NCBI RefSeq assembly: GCF_011801125.1
Contig: NZ_CP046171.1
Coordinates: 3,968,001-4,032,000 of the forward strand
Reading direction: 5' to 3'
Length of the DNA: 64,000 nucleotides
From: Nocardia brasiliensis
GTDB taxonomy: Bacteria > Actinomycetota > Actinomycetes > Mycobacteriales > Mycobacteriaceae
Below are positions 53,856-63,175 of the stretch, piece after piece. Each line of letters starts with the position of its first letter. The first letter of the stretch is position 1. The position numbers and the translations under genes are program-made. The notes beneath the pieces are model-generated. The model ran no database searches. It saw nothing but the letters and a program-made list of their open reading frames with translations, and was not told where the DNA came from.

Positions 53856-54506
53856 TCAGACCCGCCGCATCACCGAGACCACCTTGCCGAGCACGACCGC
53901 CTCGTCACCGTCGATCACCTGGTAGGCCGGATTGCGCGGCTCGAGGTAGACGTGCCCGTTGCGCCGCCGATACACCTTCACCGTGGCCTCGCCCTCGATC
54001 ATCGCGGCCACGATCTCCCCCGAATGGGCCTCGTTCTGCTTGCGCACCACGACGATGTCACCGTCGCAGATCGCCGCGTCGATCATCGAGTCACCGCGCA
54101 CCCGCAGACCGAACACGGTGCCGCGGCCGACGAGCTGGCGCGACATGGTGACCATGTCGTCGGTGTGCTCCTCGGCGAGGATCGGCGTGCCCGCCGCGAT
54201 GTCGCCGACCACCGGCACCGCCACCGAGTCCTCGTTCGTTTCCCGGGGCGCGCTCGCCTGCAGGAACATCCGCACGTCGATCGGGCGCGACATCGTCTCG
54301 CTGCGCCGCAGGAAACCCTGCTCCTCGAGACTGTTCAGATGCTTCGACACCGACGACGAGGAACGCAAACCCACCGCGTCCCCGATCTGGCGGGAGTTCG
54401 GCGCGTACCCGTGGCGCACCACCCAATCCCGGATGGTGGCAAGGATCCGCTGCTGGCGCTCCGGCAGCCGGGAGGTGTCGAGATGCTCGAGGTCGTCGTA
54501 GGTCAC
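53856..54506 (-). CDS. LexA-like repressor (paralogue)
   Basis: A 216-aa LexA-type protein: N-terminal winged helix with LPERQQRILATIRDWVVRHG and SSVSKHLNSLEEQGFL, cleavage site in GDIAAGTPI (Ala105-Gly106), and the serine-lysine dyad in RGDSMID (Ser140) and EATVKVY (Lys177). It keeps self-cleavage features but lacks the N-terminal extension of the main mycobacterial LexA and has a different recognition helix (SSVSKHL), so it is probably a second LexA with its own targets. GTG 54506 is the start. No SOS-box is obvious upstream. Confidence 0.9.
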   Translation of the reverse strand: MTYDDLEHLDTSRLPERQQRILATIRDWVVRHGYAPNSRQIGDAVGLRSSSSVSKHLNSLEEQGFLRRSETMSRPIDVRMFLQASAPRETNEDSVAVPVVGDIAAGTPILAEEHTDDMVTMSRQLVGRGTVFGLRVRGDSMIDAAICDGDIVVVRKQNEAHSGEIVAAMIEGEATVKVYRRRNGHVYLEPRNPAYQVIDGDEAVVLGKVVSVMRRV

Positions 54507-54580
54507 GCGGGCATCCTAGAGGTCACCGCCGATCTCCGTGCCGCACAGGCCATCGCAGGGAGTGTCGCCCCGCCGCACGC

Positions 54581-54670
54581 TCAACCGTTGCGGCCACGCT
54601 CGGATGCGCTTCGCTCGACACAGAATTCGTTGCCCTCGAGGTCGAGCAGCGTCACCCGACCGTTAACCCA
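54581..54670 (-). pseudogene. VOC family tail remnant
   Basis: On the minus strand the frame reads GRVTLLDLEGNEFCVERSAS and on to GRNG before TGA 54583-54581. The VTLLDLEGNEFCVE segment is the C-terminal strand of VOC proteins (compare MADPEGNEFCVA at 43285). The rest of the gene is missing; an in-frame stop lies just upstream. It is a truncated relic between lexA and the molybdopterin gene. Confidence 0.75.
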
Positions 54671-54679
54671 GCACCGTCC

Positions 54680-56959
54680 CTAGCGGAGGATTTCGGGGGC
54701 TCGGGTGACGGTCAAGGGTGGCGGTGTGCCTTCGTAGCGTTCGATCTCCACCAAGGACAGTTGACCGGTGCAGCCCTGGGACAGGCGGGAGGAGGGGCGG
54801 TCAGGAGTGAGGGCGTTCGGGTTGCCGTGGCGGCAGAAAGTCGGGTCGGCGGGGTCGGGGTCGTACCAGGCGCCCGTCGACAACTGCGCCACCCCGGGAC
54901 GGACCGCGTCGTCGACGATCAGCCCGGCCAGGCAGCTGCCGCGCGGGCTGAGCAGGCGCACCACATCGCCGGAACGCAGGCCACGCGCGTCCGCGTCCTC
55001 GGGATGCAACCGGACCGGTTCGCGTCCAGCGACTTTCGTGGACTGACTGAACGCACCGACATCGAGTTGGCTGTGCAGCTTCGAACGCGGCTGATTCGCC
55101 ACCAGCTGCAACGGGAACCGCGCCGCCTCCGGCGCACCCAACCACTCGTCGGGCTCGAGCCACACCGGATGCCCCGGGCAGTCTGCGTAACCGAACCCGT
55201 CGATGGTCTCGGAGAAGATCTCGATCTTGCCGGTGGGGGTGCCCAGCGGATACCGCTGCGGGTCGGCCCGGAACCGCGCGCCGAGCACCTGGTCCGGGTC
55301 CGGGACCGGCAGCTCCAATTCACCACTGGCCCAGAACGTGTCGAAATCGGGCAGCGCGTGCTCGGTGAAACGCGACCGCCACCCCGTATAGAGGTGGCGC
55401 AGCCACTCCCGCACGGTGCGCCCCTCCCCGAACTCCTTACCCACCCCGAGCCGTTCGGCCAGCTCCACGAAAACGGCGTAGTCGTCGCGTGACTGACCGT
55501 GCGGCCGGGTGATCGCCTTCATCGCGAAGAAGACCCGGTCGTTCTCACCGGCCCCGTAGTCGTCGCGTTCGATCGACATGGTCGAGGGCAGCACGATATC
55601 GGCGTGCCGGGCCGTGGCCGACCAGAAAGGATCGTGCACCACCACCGTCTCCGGCCGGGCGAACGCCGCACGCAACCGGGCCAGATCCTGATGATGGTGA
55701 AACGGATTCCCGCCGCACCAATACACCAGCCGGATATCCGGATACACCAACTCCTGCCCGTTGTAGTCGAACGACCGACCCGGATTGAGCAGCATGTCGG
55801 CGATCCTGGCCACCGGAATGAACGTCGCCACCGGATTGTGCCCCTGCGGCAGCCGCGGCGGCGAGAACGCGCGCGCCGGCTCCCCCAAACTCGCCGCCGA
55901 ACCATAGCCGTGCCCGAAACCGCCACCGGGCAAACCGATTTGGCCGAGCATCGCCGCGAGCACCACACCCAGCCACAACGGCTGCTCCCCGTACTGCGCG
56001 CGTTGCAGCGACCAGCTGACCGTCACCACGGTCCGCGCCGCCGCCATCTCCCGCGCCAGCGAGTGGATCCGCGCGGCGGGCAGGCCGGTGATCGGCGCGG
56101 CCCACTCCGGCGATTTCGCCACGCCGTCCACCTCCCCGCGCACATAGCCGAGGAAACGGTCGTAGCCGACGGTGTACTTGTCCAGGAACGCACGATCGGC
56201 CAGCCCGTCCGCGTCCAGCACCTGCGCCAACGCCAGCATCAGCGCCGCGTCGCTCCCGGGCCGGGCCGCGAGCCACTCCGCGTGCGCCGCGGCGGGGATA
56301 TCGTCGCGCAAGGGCGAGACCGACACAAAACGGCAGCCCCGGGCTCGCGCGGCCGCGATCCAGCCCGTCGTATTGTGCCGGGACACGCCGCCCGGCGCGA
56401 CCGCCGCGTTCTTCGGCGACAACCCACCGAAGGCCACCACCAGCTCCGTGTGCTCGGCCAGCACCGATTTCGAGGTCGCCTGCTGCATCACCCAGCCCAG
56501 CTCACCGATCACATGCGGCAACAACACCTGCGACACACCGAGGCTGTAGCTGTTGACGTGATACACGTACCCGCCGAGGCAGTTCAGGAACCGATGCAAC
56601 TGACTCTGCGCATGATGAAACCGGCCCGCGCTCGCCCACCCGTAGGACCCGCCGTACACCGACTCGGCCCCATGCTCGCGATACACCCGGCCCAGCTCCC
56701 CGGACAACAGATCGAGCGCCGTCTCCCAGGACACCGGAACGAACGGCTCCTCGCCCCGGCCCGGCGCGCCCGGACCGTGCTCGAGCCAGCCCCGCCGCAC
56801 ATACGGTTGATCGATCCGCGTCGGATGATGCTGGGCGGAGGCCACATTGTCGATCAGCGCCATCGGCTCCGGATCCGCGCCCCACGGCCGCACCGCCGTC
56901 AGCCGCTCACCGTCGCTGTCCGCCTCGAAAGCTCCCCAGTGCGTCAAATGCGTGGTCAC
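54680..56959 (-). CDS. Molybdopterin-dependent oxidoreductase (BisC/TorA-like)
   Basis: A 759-aa DMSO-reductase-family enzyme. There is no N-terminal 4Fe-4S cysteine motif, as in biotin/TMAO sulfoxide reductases; the molybdenum ligand is probably Ser in HVNSYSLGVSQVLLP, followed by the usual GGLSPKNAAVAPGG cofactor segment. The C-terminal barrel reads SKLHSQLDVGAFSQSTKVAG and FCRHGNPNALTPDRPSSRLS. No Tat signal is visible, so it is likely cytosolic. GTG 56959 is preferred over TTG 56962. No chaperone gene is adjacent. Confidence 0.92.
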   Translation of the reverse strand: MTTHLTHWGAFEADSDGERLTAVRPWGADPEPMALIDNVASAQHHPTRIDQPYVRRGWLEHGPGAPGRGEEPFVPVSWETALDLLSGELGRVYREHGAESVYGGSYGWASAGRFHHAQSQLHRFLNCLGGYVYHVNSYSLGVSQVLLPHVIGELGWVMQQATSKSVLAEHTELVVAFGGLSPKNAAVAPGGVSRHNTTGWIAAARARGCRFVSVSPLRDDIPAAAHAEWLAARPGSDAALMLALAQVLDADGLADRAFLDKYTVGYDRFLGYVRGEVDGVAKSPEWAAPITGLPAARIHSLAREMAAARTVVTVSWSLQRAQYGEQPLWLGVVLAAMLGQIGLPGGGFGHGYGSAASLGEPARAFSPPRLPQGHNPVATFIPVARIADMLLNPGRSFDYNGQELVYPDIRLVYWCGGNPFHHHQDLARLRAAFARPETVVVHDPFWSATARHADIVLPSTMSIERDDYGAGENDRVFFAMKAITRPHGQSRDDYAVFVELAERLGVGKEFGEGRTVREWLRHLYTGWRSRFTEHALPDFDTFWASGELELPVPDPDQVLGARFRADPQRYPLGTPTGKIEIFSETIDGFGYADCPGHPVWLEPDEWLGAPEAARFPLQLVANQPRSKLHSQLDVGAFSQSTKVAGREPVRLHPEDADARGLRSGDVVRLLSPRGSCLAGLIVDDAVRPGVAQLSTGAWYDPDPADPTFCRHGNPNALTPDRPSSRLSQGCTGQLSLVEIERYEGTPPPLTVTRAPEILR

Positions 56960-57034
56960 CAACCCACCGTAACCGGGGCCGCCGACAAACGGTGTGCCAC
57001 CAAAACCACCGGCGGCGCACGCCTTTGCGCTACC

Positions 57035-57511
57035 TCAGCGGCGCCGCAACAAGAACATCCGGAACTGCCTGCCGCCCGAGAGCTCGTACTCCATCTCGTA
57101 GCCGGGCCAGAACTCCACCGCGAGATCCCACGCCGCTTTGCGCTGCACCCCGGTGAGTTCGACGACCTCGACCTCGAACCGCTCCCCCTGGTGCCGAACG
57201 GTCGCCGTCGCCGCGGCCCGCAGATTGGCCGACCACGACGGGTGCCGCGCACTCCCCCAATTCGAGCCGATCACCAGGAAGTCCTCGCCCCGCGGTACAT
57301 ACAGCAGCGACGTCGTGCGCGGCGTCCCGGTCTTGCGACCCGCGACGGTGATCTCGATCGAGGGCAGCCCGGCCAGATCGAGCACACCCTTGCGTCCACC
57401 GCTCCAGCGCCGAATCGTCCGCTCCAGCGGTAGCACCACCGGCGCGCCCCGCATCACCCAGCGCTGACGGGCCAGCTGTCGCGCGAACGACGGCAACGGA
57501 TTCGACACCAT
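57035..57511 (-). CDS. Deazaflavin (F420)-dependent nitroreductase family protein
   Basis: A 158-aa protein of the Ddn/DUF385 type: ITVAGRKTGTPRTTSLLYV and GSNWGSARHPSWSANLRA are the typical F420-binding stretches. In mycobacteria such enzymes use reduced F420 for nitro- or quinone reduction. ATG 57511 is chosen by alignment; the upstream extension is not family-like. It lies 72 bp past the molybdopterin gene start, both on the minus strand. Confidence 0.88.
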   Translation of the reverse strand: MVSNPLPSFARQLARQRWVMRGAPVVLPLERTIRRWSGGRKGVLDLAGLPSIEITVAGRKTGTPRTTSLLYVPRGEDFLVIGSNWGSARHPSWSANLRAAATATVRHQGERFEVEVVELTGVQRKAAWDLAVEFWPGYEMEYELSGGRQFRMFLLRRR

Positions 57512-57675
57512 CCTCGAATCCTGACACGTCCGGCCCCCACCTCCGCCTCGGCAGGCCCGGACGAGGGCGATCTCACAGCCGGGCGGGCCCGCCGCACCGC
57601 AAAGTCGTTGACGGACAACACCGCACGCGTCGACATCGCAACCCACCGTGCAACCCCTGGCACACCCCTACCCGG

Positions 57676-58152
57676 TCAGATCAATGCGATCGCCGCGCCC
57701 AAGCCGGCGAGCGTGACGGCCTGCAGCGCGACACGCACATGAATGACACTGTCCCACTTATCCTGCAGCGCACGCGCATTCGGTGGAGTGGCGCCGGCCT
57801 GGGCCGCGGCGGTCTGCACCGTGTTGATCGGCTTCGCGACACGCACGTACACCACCAACCAGATCGCCAGGGCCGCCACCGCGACGCCCGCGGCGATGGC
57901 GGCCGCGACCTGACCACCGACGGCCGCCAGCACAACCGTCAGCACCGCGGTGATCACCCCGCCGGCACCGAACACCGGCATCCGGCGGTCACCGTAATAG
58001 TGACCCCAGCCCGCCGAGAACGTCAGGGTGCTGTCGTCCAGGCGCGCGTACACCGACCGGGTGATCAGCGCGTAGCAGGCGTCCGTGCCGTAGATGATCG
58101 CGTTCGCGAGGACCGCGACGATGGCGACGATCTGGGCGGCTGAGCTGAGCAT
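57676..58152 (-). CDS. DUF1772 membrane protein
   Basis: A 158-aa protein with four hydrophobic segments (IVAIVAVLANAIIYGTDACY, FGAGGVITAVLTVVLAAVGG and so on), the DUF1772 layout. Function unknown. ATG 58152 has GGAG upstream. It is divergent from the MMPL gene; CTAG-type repeats lie between. Confidence 0.85.
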   Translation of the reverse strand: MLSSAAQIVAIVAVLANAIIYGTDACYALITRSVYARLDDSTLTFSAGWGHYYGDRRMPVFGAGGVITAVLTVVLAAVGGQVAAAIAAGVAVAALAIWLVVYVRVAKPINTVQTAAAQAGATPPNARALQDKWDSVIHVRVALQAVTLAGLGAAIALI

Positions 58153-58175
58153 GAGTGGAACTCCATTTCATCAAT

Positions 58176-58207
58176 CTAGCGTTGCTACTCAACCTAGCAT
58201 GACTAGC
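58176..58207. promoter_or_regulatory. CTAG-rich inverted repeat between DUF1772 and MMPL
   Basis: CTAGCGTTG (58176-58184), CTACT, CAACCTAG (58190-58197) forms an inverted repeat, with a third CTAGC at 58203-58207. The AACCTAG half-site (58191-58197) also occurs in the TetR operator at 15816. It sits 24 bp upstream of the DUF1772 start and so probably controls it and perhaps the MMPL gene. Confidence 0.6.
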
Positions 58208-58410
58208 TTCGATCGTCGCAAGACATCGCCGATCATCGACGCACATAGCGGGGAGCTATTGACCGACAACCGCTTTCCCAGGAGCACTGCACCGACGCCG
58301 GTACTTTGGAGAACGCGCACATTGGGCGCGACCTACCGGAAAGGACACAGACACTTGACGATCGGTGCCTCGGGGCCGCAGCCCACCCACCCCTCCCGCA
58401 GGCACCGCTG

Positions 58411-60714
58411 ATGTTCGCGCGCTGGGGCGAGCTCGTCCACCGATTCCGATTCGTCGTGCTCACCGTCGTCGGCGCGGGCATGCTCGCCCTCGGCGGGTAC
58501 GGCTACGACCTCGGAAACCACCTCGGCACCGGCGGATTCGAAGACCCGACCTCCGAATCCGCACAAGCCGCCCGGTTAGCCGACGCGGCCTTCGGACGCG
58601 ACCACAACGCCGACGTCATCGTGCTCTACACCGCACCGCCCGGCGTGGCCCTCGACGATCCCGCGTTCAGCGCCGCGATCATCGACAACCTCAACCGCCT
58701 CCCGCGCAAACACCCGCAGATCGACAAGATCAACGGCGCCTACTGGCCCACCGAGCACGCCCCCGGCCAACCCAGCTACTTCGGCAAGCCCGACCAGAAC
58801 CGCGCCTTCGCCTCGATCGCCATCAAAGGCGACAACGACACCGACATCGTCAACAACTTCCGCGCCGTCAAAGACGCCTTCTACATTCCCGGCGTCGACG
58901 TCCAAGTAGCAGGCCTGCAACCGATCGCGGGCGCGCTCATCGACACCCTCGCCGACGACCTCCAGCGCATGGAGCTGCTCGCGCTGCCCGCCGTCGCCGT
59001 CCTGCTGTTCTTCATCTTCGGCGGCCTCGTCGCCGCGGCACTGCCGCTGATCCTCGGTGGCCTCACCATCATCAGCGCCAACGGCATCGTCCGCCTCGTC
59101 ACCGAATTCACCCCGGTCAACTCGTTCGTCTCCAGCGTCGTCACGATGATCGGCCTCGGCCTCGCCATCGACTACGGCCTGTTCATCGTCAGCCGCTTCC
59201 GCGAAGAACTCGCCGAAGGCTACGACACCCCCACCGCGGTCCGGCGCACCGTCATGACCGCGGGCCGCACCGTCGTGTTCTCCGCCACCATGATCGTCAC
59301 CAGCCTCGGCGGCATGCTCTTCTTCCCCCAGGGCTTCCTGCGCTCACTCGCCTACGGCTCCATCGCGACGGTCTCGCTGGCCGCACTCTCCGCGATCACC
59401 ATCCTGCCCGCGATCCTCGGTATCCTCGGACCCCGCGTAGATCTGCTCGGCGTCAAACGCTTCAGCCGCACCAAAACCGCCGACGAGGTCGAGAACGGGC
59501 TCTGGGGTCGCAGCACCCGGTGGGTGATGAAACACCCCACCAAGATCGCCATCCCGCTCACCATCGGGCTGCTCATCCTGATCGTCCCGGTCAAGAACAT
59601 CGCCTTCGGCACCTTCAGCGAAACCTACCTGCCGCCAGACCATTCCACGCGCACCGCGCAGCACAGCTTCGACACCACATTCCCCCTGCGCAAACCTGAC
59701 GCACTGCAACTCGTCTTCGTCACCGACGACACCGACGCCACCCGCCAAGCCAACCGCAACGCCATCGGGGCACTGCTGAAACGAGCCGACCAGGCACCCG
59801 GGCTCGCCGAGCAAAAGCCTGGCGTACCAGGCCAATTCGCCGTCCCGACCGCCTCGACCAGCCAACCTGGCATCTACCGCACCGAAGCGCCACTGGCCGA
59901 CTCCACCGACACCGCGGCGGCCGACGCCACCATCGACTACCTCCGGACGATGGACGTGCCCGACAACATCACCATGCTCGTCGGCGGCCAACCCGCGATC
60001 AAGAAAGACACCATCGACGGCATGCTCGGCCGCATCCCGTTCATGGTCGCCGTGGTGTTGTTGCTCACCACCCTGCTGATGTTCCTGACCTTCGGCTCCC
60101 TCGTACTGCCGATCAAGGCCGCGCTCATGAGCGTGCTCGGCCTCGGCTCCACCCTCGGCATCCTCACGCTGATCTTCGTCGACGGCCACGGCGCGAACCT
60201 GCTCAACTTCACCCCGCAACCGATCCAAGCCAACGTGCTCATCCTGATCATCGCGATCATCTACGGGCTCTCCACCGACTACGAAGTATTCCTGTTGTCC
60301 CGCATGGTCGAAGCGCGTGCCAAAGGCGCGACGACCACCGACGCCATCCGCATCGGCACCGCGCACACCGGCGGCATCATCACCGCCGCCGCGCTCATCC
60401 TGCTCGTCGTCACCGGCGCGTTCGCCTTCTCCGACCTGGTGATGATGCAGTACATCGCCTACGGCATGATCGCGGCGCTGTTCATCGACGCCACCATCCT
60501 GCGCATGCTGCTCGTCCCCGCCGTCATGAAGTTGCTCGGCGACGACTGCTGGTGGGCGCCTGCCTGGATGAAACGACTGCAGCAGCGCGCGGGCCTCGGC
60601 GAACCCGCCCTCGATGACGAGCACCCCGCTACCCCCGGTAAGTCGGAGATCGTCGAAACCACACCGGCCACCGTCCGGCTCGCCGAATTCGAGCCGCAAC
60701 AGCCTCGGCACTGA
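58411..60714 (+). CDS. MMPL family transporter (RND superfamily)
   Basis: A 767-aa RND-type transporter. The first helix (LVHRFRFVVLTVVGAGMLAL) is followed by a large periplasmic loop and helices with the LGLAIDYGLFIVSRFREE motif and, in the second half, IIYGLSTDYEVFLLSRMVEA, the paired Asp-Tyr motif used in proton-driven MMPL transporters. In mycobacteria such proteins export lipids or siderophores. ATG 58411 is chosen because the family starts there; the TTG at 58306 extends it without similarity. Neighbours do not identify the cargo. Confidence 0.93.
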   Translation: MFARWGELVHRFRFVVLTVVGAGMLALGGYGYDLGNHLGTGGFEDPTSESAQAARLADAAFGRDHNADVIVLYTAPPGVALDDPAFSAAIIDNLNRLPRKHPQIDKINGAYWPTEHAPGQPSYFGKPDQNRAFASIAIKGDNDTDIVNNFRAVKDAFYIPGVDVQVAGLQPIAGALIDTLADDLQRMELLALPAVAVLLFFIFGGLVAAALPLILGGLTIISANGIVRLVTEFTPVNSFVSSVVTMIGLGLAIDYGLFIVSRFREELAEGYDTPTAVRRTVMTAGRTVVFSATMIVTSLGGMLFFPQGFLRSLAYGSIATVSLAALSAITILPAILGILGPRVDLLGVKRFSRTKTADEVENGLWGRSTRWVMKHPTKIAIPLTIGLLILIVPVKNIAFGTFSETYLPPDHSTRTAQHSFDTTFPLRKPDALQLVFVTDDTDATRQANRNAIGALLKRADQAPGLAEQKPGVPGQFAVPTASTSQPGIYRTEAPLADSTDTAAADATIDYLRTMDVPDNITMLVGGQPAIKKDTIDGMLGRIPFMVAVVLLLTTLLMFLTFGSLVLPIKAALMSVLGLGSTLGILTLIFVDGHGANLLNFTPQPIQANVLILIIAIIYGLSTDYEVFLLSRMVEARAKGATTTDAIRIGTAHTGGIITAAALILLVVTGAFAFSDLVMMQYIAYGMIAALFIDATILRMLLVPAVMKLLGDDCWWAPAWMKRLQQRAGLGEPALDDEHPATPGKSEIVETTPATVRLAEFEPQQPRH

Positions 60715-60799
60715 CAACCGAATCCGCTGTCAGCAGACACGCATTCGGCGCGACCGCCCGTCGAACTAGCCTCGAGTGCTCCGAGAGGGAGGTCGAAAA

Positions 60800-61729
60800 A
60801 TGCCAACGCCGATCAAGTTCTCCATGGCCGCCGACGTGATCGCGGTCGGGTCGTTGCCGGAGTTCGCCCTCGGCTGCGAAGCCGACGGATTCGACACGCT
60901 GATGGTCCCCGACCATCCCGGCGCGTGCGCCGCGCCGTTCGTGGCCCTGGCCGCCGCCGCGACCGCCACCGAGACGATCAAACTCGGGACCAACGTCGTC
61001 AACGCGGGCATGTGGGAGCCCTTCCTGCTTGCCGGCGAGGTCGCGACGCTCGATCTGCTGTCCGGCGGACGGGCGGTGTTTGGGATCGGCGCCGGGCACA
61101 CACCGGCGGAGTGGACCATGCAGGGACGCGAGCAGCCATCGGCCGCAACACGGGTAGCCCGGATGATCGAGGTCGGCGACACGACCCGGCGGCTGCTCGC
61201 CGGTGAGAAAGTCACCTTCACCGGCAAGCACGTCCGGCTACAGGAAGCGCTGCTCGACCGGCCGCGACCGATCCAGGAACCGATCCCGTTCCTCGTGGGC
61301 GGCAACGGGAACCGCGTCCTGCGCTATGCCGCGGAGACCGCCGACATCGTCGGATTCTCCGGCCTGGGCCGTACCCTGCCCGACGGTCACAACCACGAAA
61401 CCCGCTGGAGTCGCGCAGAAATCGACGAACAGGTCGCGAAGGTACACCGCACCGCGGCGGGACGCACACCAGTCCTCGAAGCCCTCGTCCAGCACGTGGA
61501 GATCACCGATGACGCCGAGGCCGCCTGCGCGCGGTTCGCCGCCGACGTACCGACCACCAATGTCGCCGAACTGCTCAGCGCACCGTACGTCCTGATCGGC
61601 ACCGTGGACGAGCTGGTCACCGAACTGCGCGAGCACCAGCGGCGCTGGGGCTTCGACCGATTCGTCATCCGGTCCGCCGCCCGATCGGCCGGTGCAGAGC
61701 TATTGCGGGCGCTCCGCACCGCAGGCTAG
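60800..61729 (+). CDS. LLM class F420-dependent oxidoreductase
   Basis: A 309-aa luciferase-like F420-dependent enzyme: IKFSMAADVIAVGSLPEFAL, MVPDHPG, LGTNVVNAGMWEPFLLAGEV, DLLSGGRAVFGIGAGHTPAE and GGNGNRVLRYAAETADIVGF are typical of the TIGR03621-type group. It should catalyse a hydride transfer with F420. ATG 60800 has GAGGGAGG upstream. Substrate unknown; the F420-type Ddn gene is 3 kb upstream. Confidence 0.93.
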   Translation: MPTPIKFSMAADVIAVGSLPEFALGCEADGFDTLMVPDHPGACAAPFVALAAAATATETIKLGTNVVNAGMWEPFLLAGEVATLDLLSGGRAVFGIGAGHTPAEWTMQGREQPSAATRVARMIEVGDTTRRLLAGEKVTFTGKHVRLQEALLDRPRPIQEPIPFLVGGNGNRVLRYAAETADIVGFSGLGRTLPDGHNHETRWSRAEIDEQVAKVHRTAAGRTPVLEALVQHVEITDDAEAACARFAADVPTTNVAELLSAPYVLIGTVDELVTELREHQRRWGFDRFVIRSAARSAGAELLRALRTAG

Positions 61730-61788
61730 CCGAACGAACACGCACTCCCTCTTCGGTGCTGGTGACTTAGTTGGGGGTGTGTGTTCGG
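61730..61788 (+). terminator. Imperfect hairpin after the LLM gene
   Basis: CCGAACGAACACGCACTCCC (61730-61749) pairs with GGGGGTGTGTGTTCGG (61773-61788) with a 4-nt bulge. It starts at the end of the LLM gene and probably ends its transcript. The rest of 61790-62110 is a gap; no gene is supported there. Confidence 0.4.
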
Positions 61789-62110
61789 TGTTAGGTGATG
61801 CGTGCCGGTGGTTGAGGTGAGATGTATACATGTTCCGATGCGCATATCTACGTATGACTATGTCTTTTCTAGGGTCAGAACCACCGGTGATCGCCGGCGC
61901 TCCCCTCGATCGACCTTCCACACCCAGCGCCGCCCCTACCCTGGCCGACACTCTCAGTGAGACAACCGCACTCCCCCAGTGCGCAACCGCGGCCCGGCGG
62001 ACATTCGACCAGATACGCTGTCCCCCACGCTCCCCCAGCGCCGTCTCGTCGTGTCGAACAGGAGTCCGGATGCGAGCCCAGCGTCGTAACCTCCCGATCA
62101 CCCTCCCCCG

Positions 62111-62311
62111 ATGAACGAAACCCCGGATCCCACAGCGACTCTGCGCCGATGGGAGGACTCCGGCGCCATCTGGCGGGTGCTCGCCCGCACCACCGCCCGG
62201 GTGACCATCGGACTGTTCGAATGCACCGGCGGCCAGGAGGTGGACCGCTTCACCTCCACCGATCCCGCCTTGCTGCGGTTCATCGGCGATCGTTGGAGCA
62301 ACGAGGACTGA
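62111..62311 (+). CDS. Hypothetical protein
   Basis: A 66-aa protein, MNETPDPTATLRRWEDSGAI, with WRVLARTTARVTIGLFECTG and GGQEVDRFTSTDPALLRF. It has a natural composition and could be a small conserved actinobacterial protein, though no family is recalled. ATG 62111 has no ribosome site, so the mRNA may be leaderless. It is convergent with the TetR gene, 5 bp apart. Confidence 0.55.
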   Translation: MNETPDPTATLRRWEDSGAIWRVLARTTARVTIGLFECTGGQEVDRFTSTDPALLRFIGDRWSNED

Positions 62312-62315
62312 CCGC

Positions 62316-63014
62316 TCAGCGCCGCCACCCGAGCATGGCGAGCAACGCGTCCACCTGGAGATCGAACAGTTCGGTGCGGTCGGTGAAGGTGTCCGGGCCG
62401 TACATGTCGAAGATGTCGGCACTCACCGCGCCGACGAAGCTCGCCCAGAAGGTGATCCCGCGCGCGTACAGCCAATCGGGCATGGACAGGCCGAATTCGG
62501 CCCGGATGCGCTCGAAATCGGCTGCCAGGACGGCCGATACGGCGGGCTCGGGATCGGGCGCGTGCAGCAGGCCCGCTTGGTATGCCTCGGCGAACAGGGT
62601 CTGCAAGCTGACGATCACCCGGGTGCCAGGCGTCGTGGTCTGCTCGACGGGGGCGTCGTAGCCGGGGACGGGCGTGCCGAATAGCAGTCCGTAGCGGGCC
62701 GGCTCGGCGTGCGCCCAGCGGCGGACCGAGTGACAGAGGGTGCGGATCCGCGCGATGGGATCGTCCGGCGCACTGGCCAGGTCGGCGTCGACCGCGTCAC
62801 CGAGCGCGTTGTAGCCGTCGACGACCAGTAGCGTGAGCAGTTCGTCGCGGCTGCGCACGTATCGATACACCGCCGAGGACACCACGCCGAGGTCGCGGGC
62901 GACCGCGCGCAGCGACAACGCCGCGGCGCCGTCCGAGGCGAGATGCTCGCGGCCGATACGGACGATGTCGTTCATGGTCTGCGCCCTGGCACGGGCGCGC
63001 GGGGTGGTCGGCAT
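62316..63014 (-). CDS. TetR family regulator with WHG-type C-terminal domain
   Basis: A 232-aa repressor: MNDIVRIGREHLASDGAAAL, LRAVARDLGVVSSAVYRYVR as HTH, then a ligand domain with WHG-type RIRTLCHSVRRWAHAEPARY and FWASFVGAVSADIF. ATG 63014 has GGTGGGG upstream. It is divergent from the ChoD-like gene and probably controls one or both. It resembles the TetR at 15872 in domain type. Confidence 0.92.
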   Translation of the reverse strand: MPTTPRARARAQTMNDIVRIGREHLASDGAAALSLRAVARDLGVVSSAVYRYVRSRDELLTLLVVDGYNALGDAVDADLASAPDDPIARIRTLCHSVRRWAHAEPARYGLLFGTPVPGYDAPVEQTTTPGTRVIVSLQTLFAEAYQAGLLHAPDPEPAVSAVLAADFERIRAEFGLSMPDWLYARGITFWASFVGAVSADIFDMYGPDTFTDRTELFDLQVDALLAMLGWRR

Positions 63015-63033
63015 ACCCCACCGTGCAATATTA

Positions 63034-63067
63034 AGAGAGCGCTGTCAACAACAGTGAGCGCCGCTCT
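63034..63067. promoter_or_regulatory. Imperfect palindrome between TetR and ChoD-like gene
   Basis: AGAGAGCGCTGT (63034-63045), CAACA, ACAGTGAGCGCCGCTCT (63051-63067) shows an imperfect inverted repeat. It lies 20 bp upstream of the TetR start and is a candidate for self-repression. Confidence 0.4.
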
Positions 63068-63175
63068 TTGAGCTGGGCATCGGGACAGCTCGAGCAGGCC
63101 AGCCCTGGTTCGGCAGACAAGCTACTCGGTAGTAGTGTTAGCCGAGTCACTGGCGACACGATCGAGGAGTTCACC

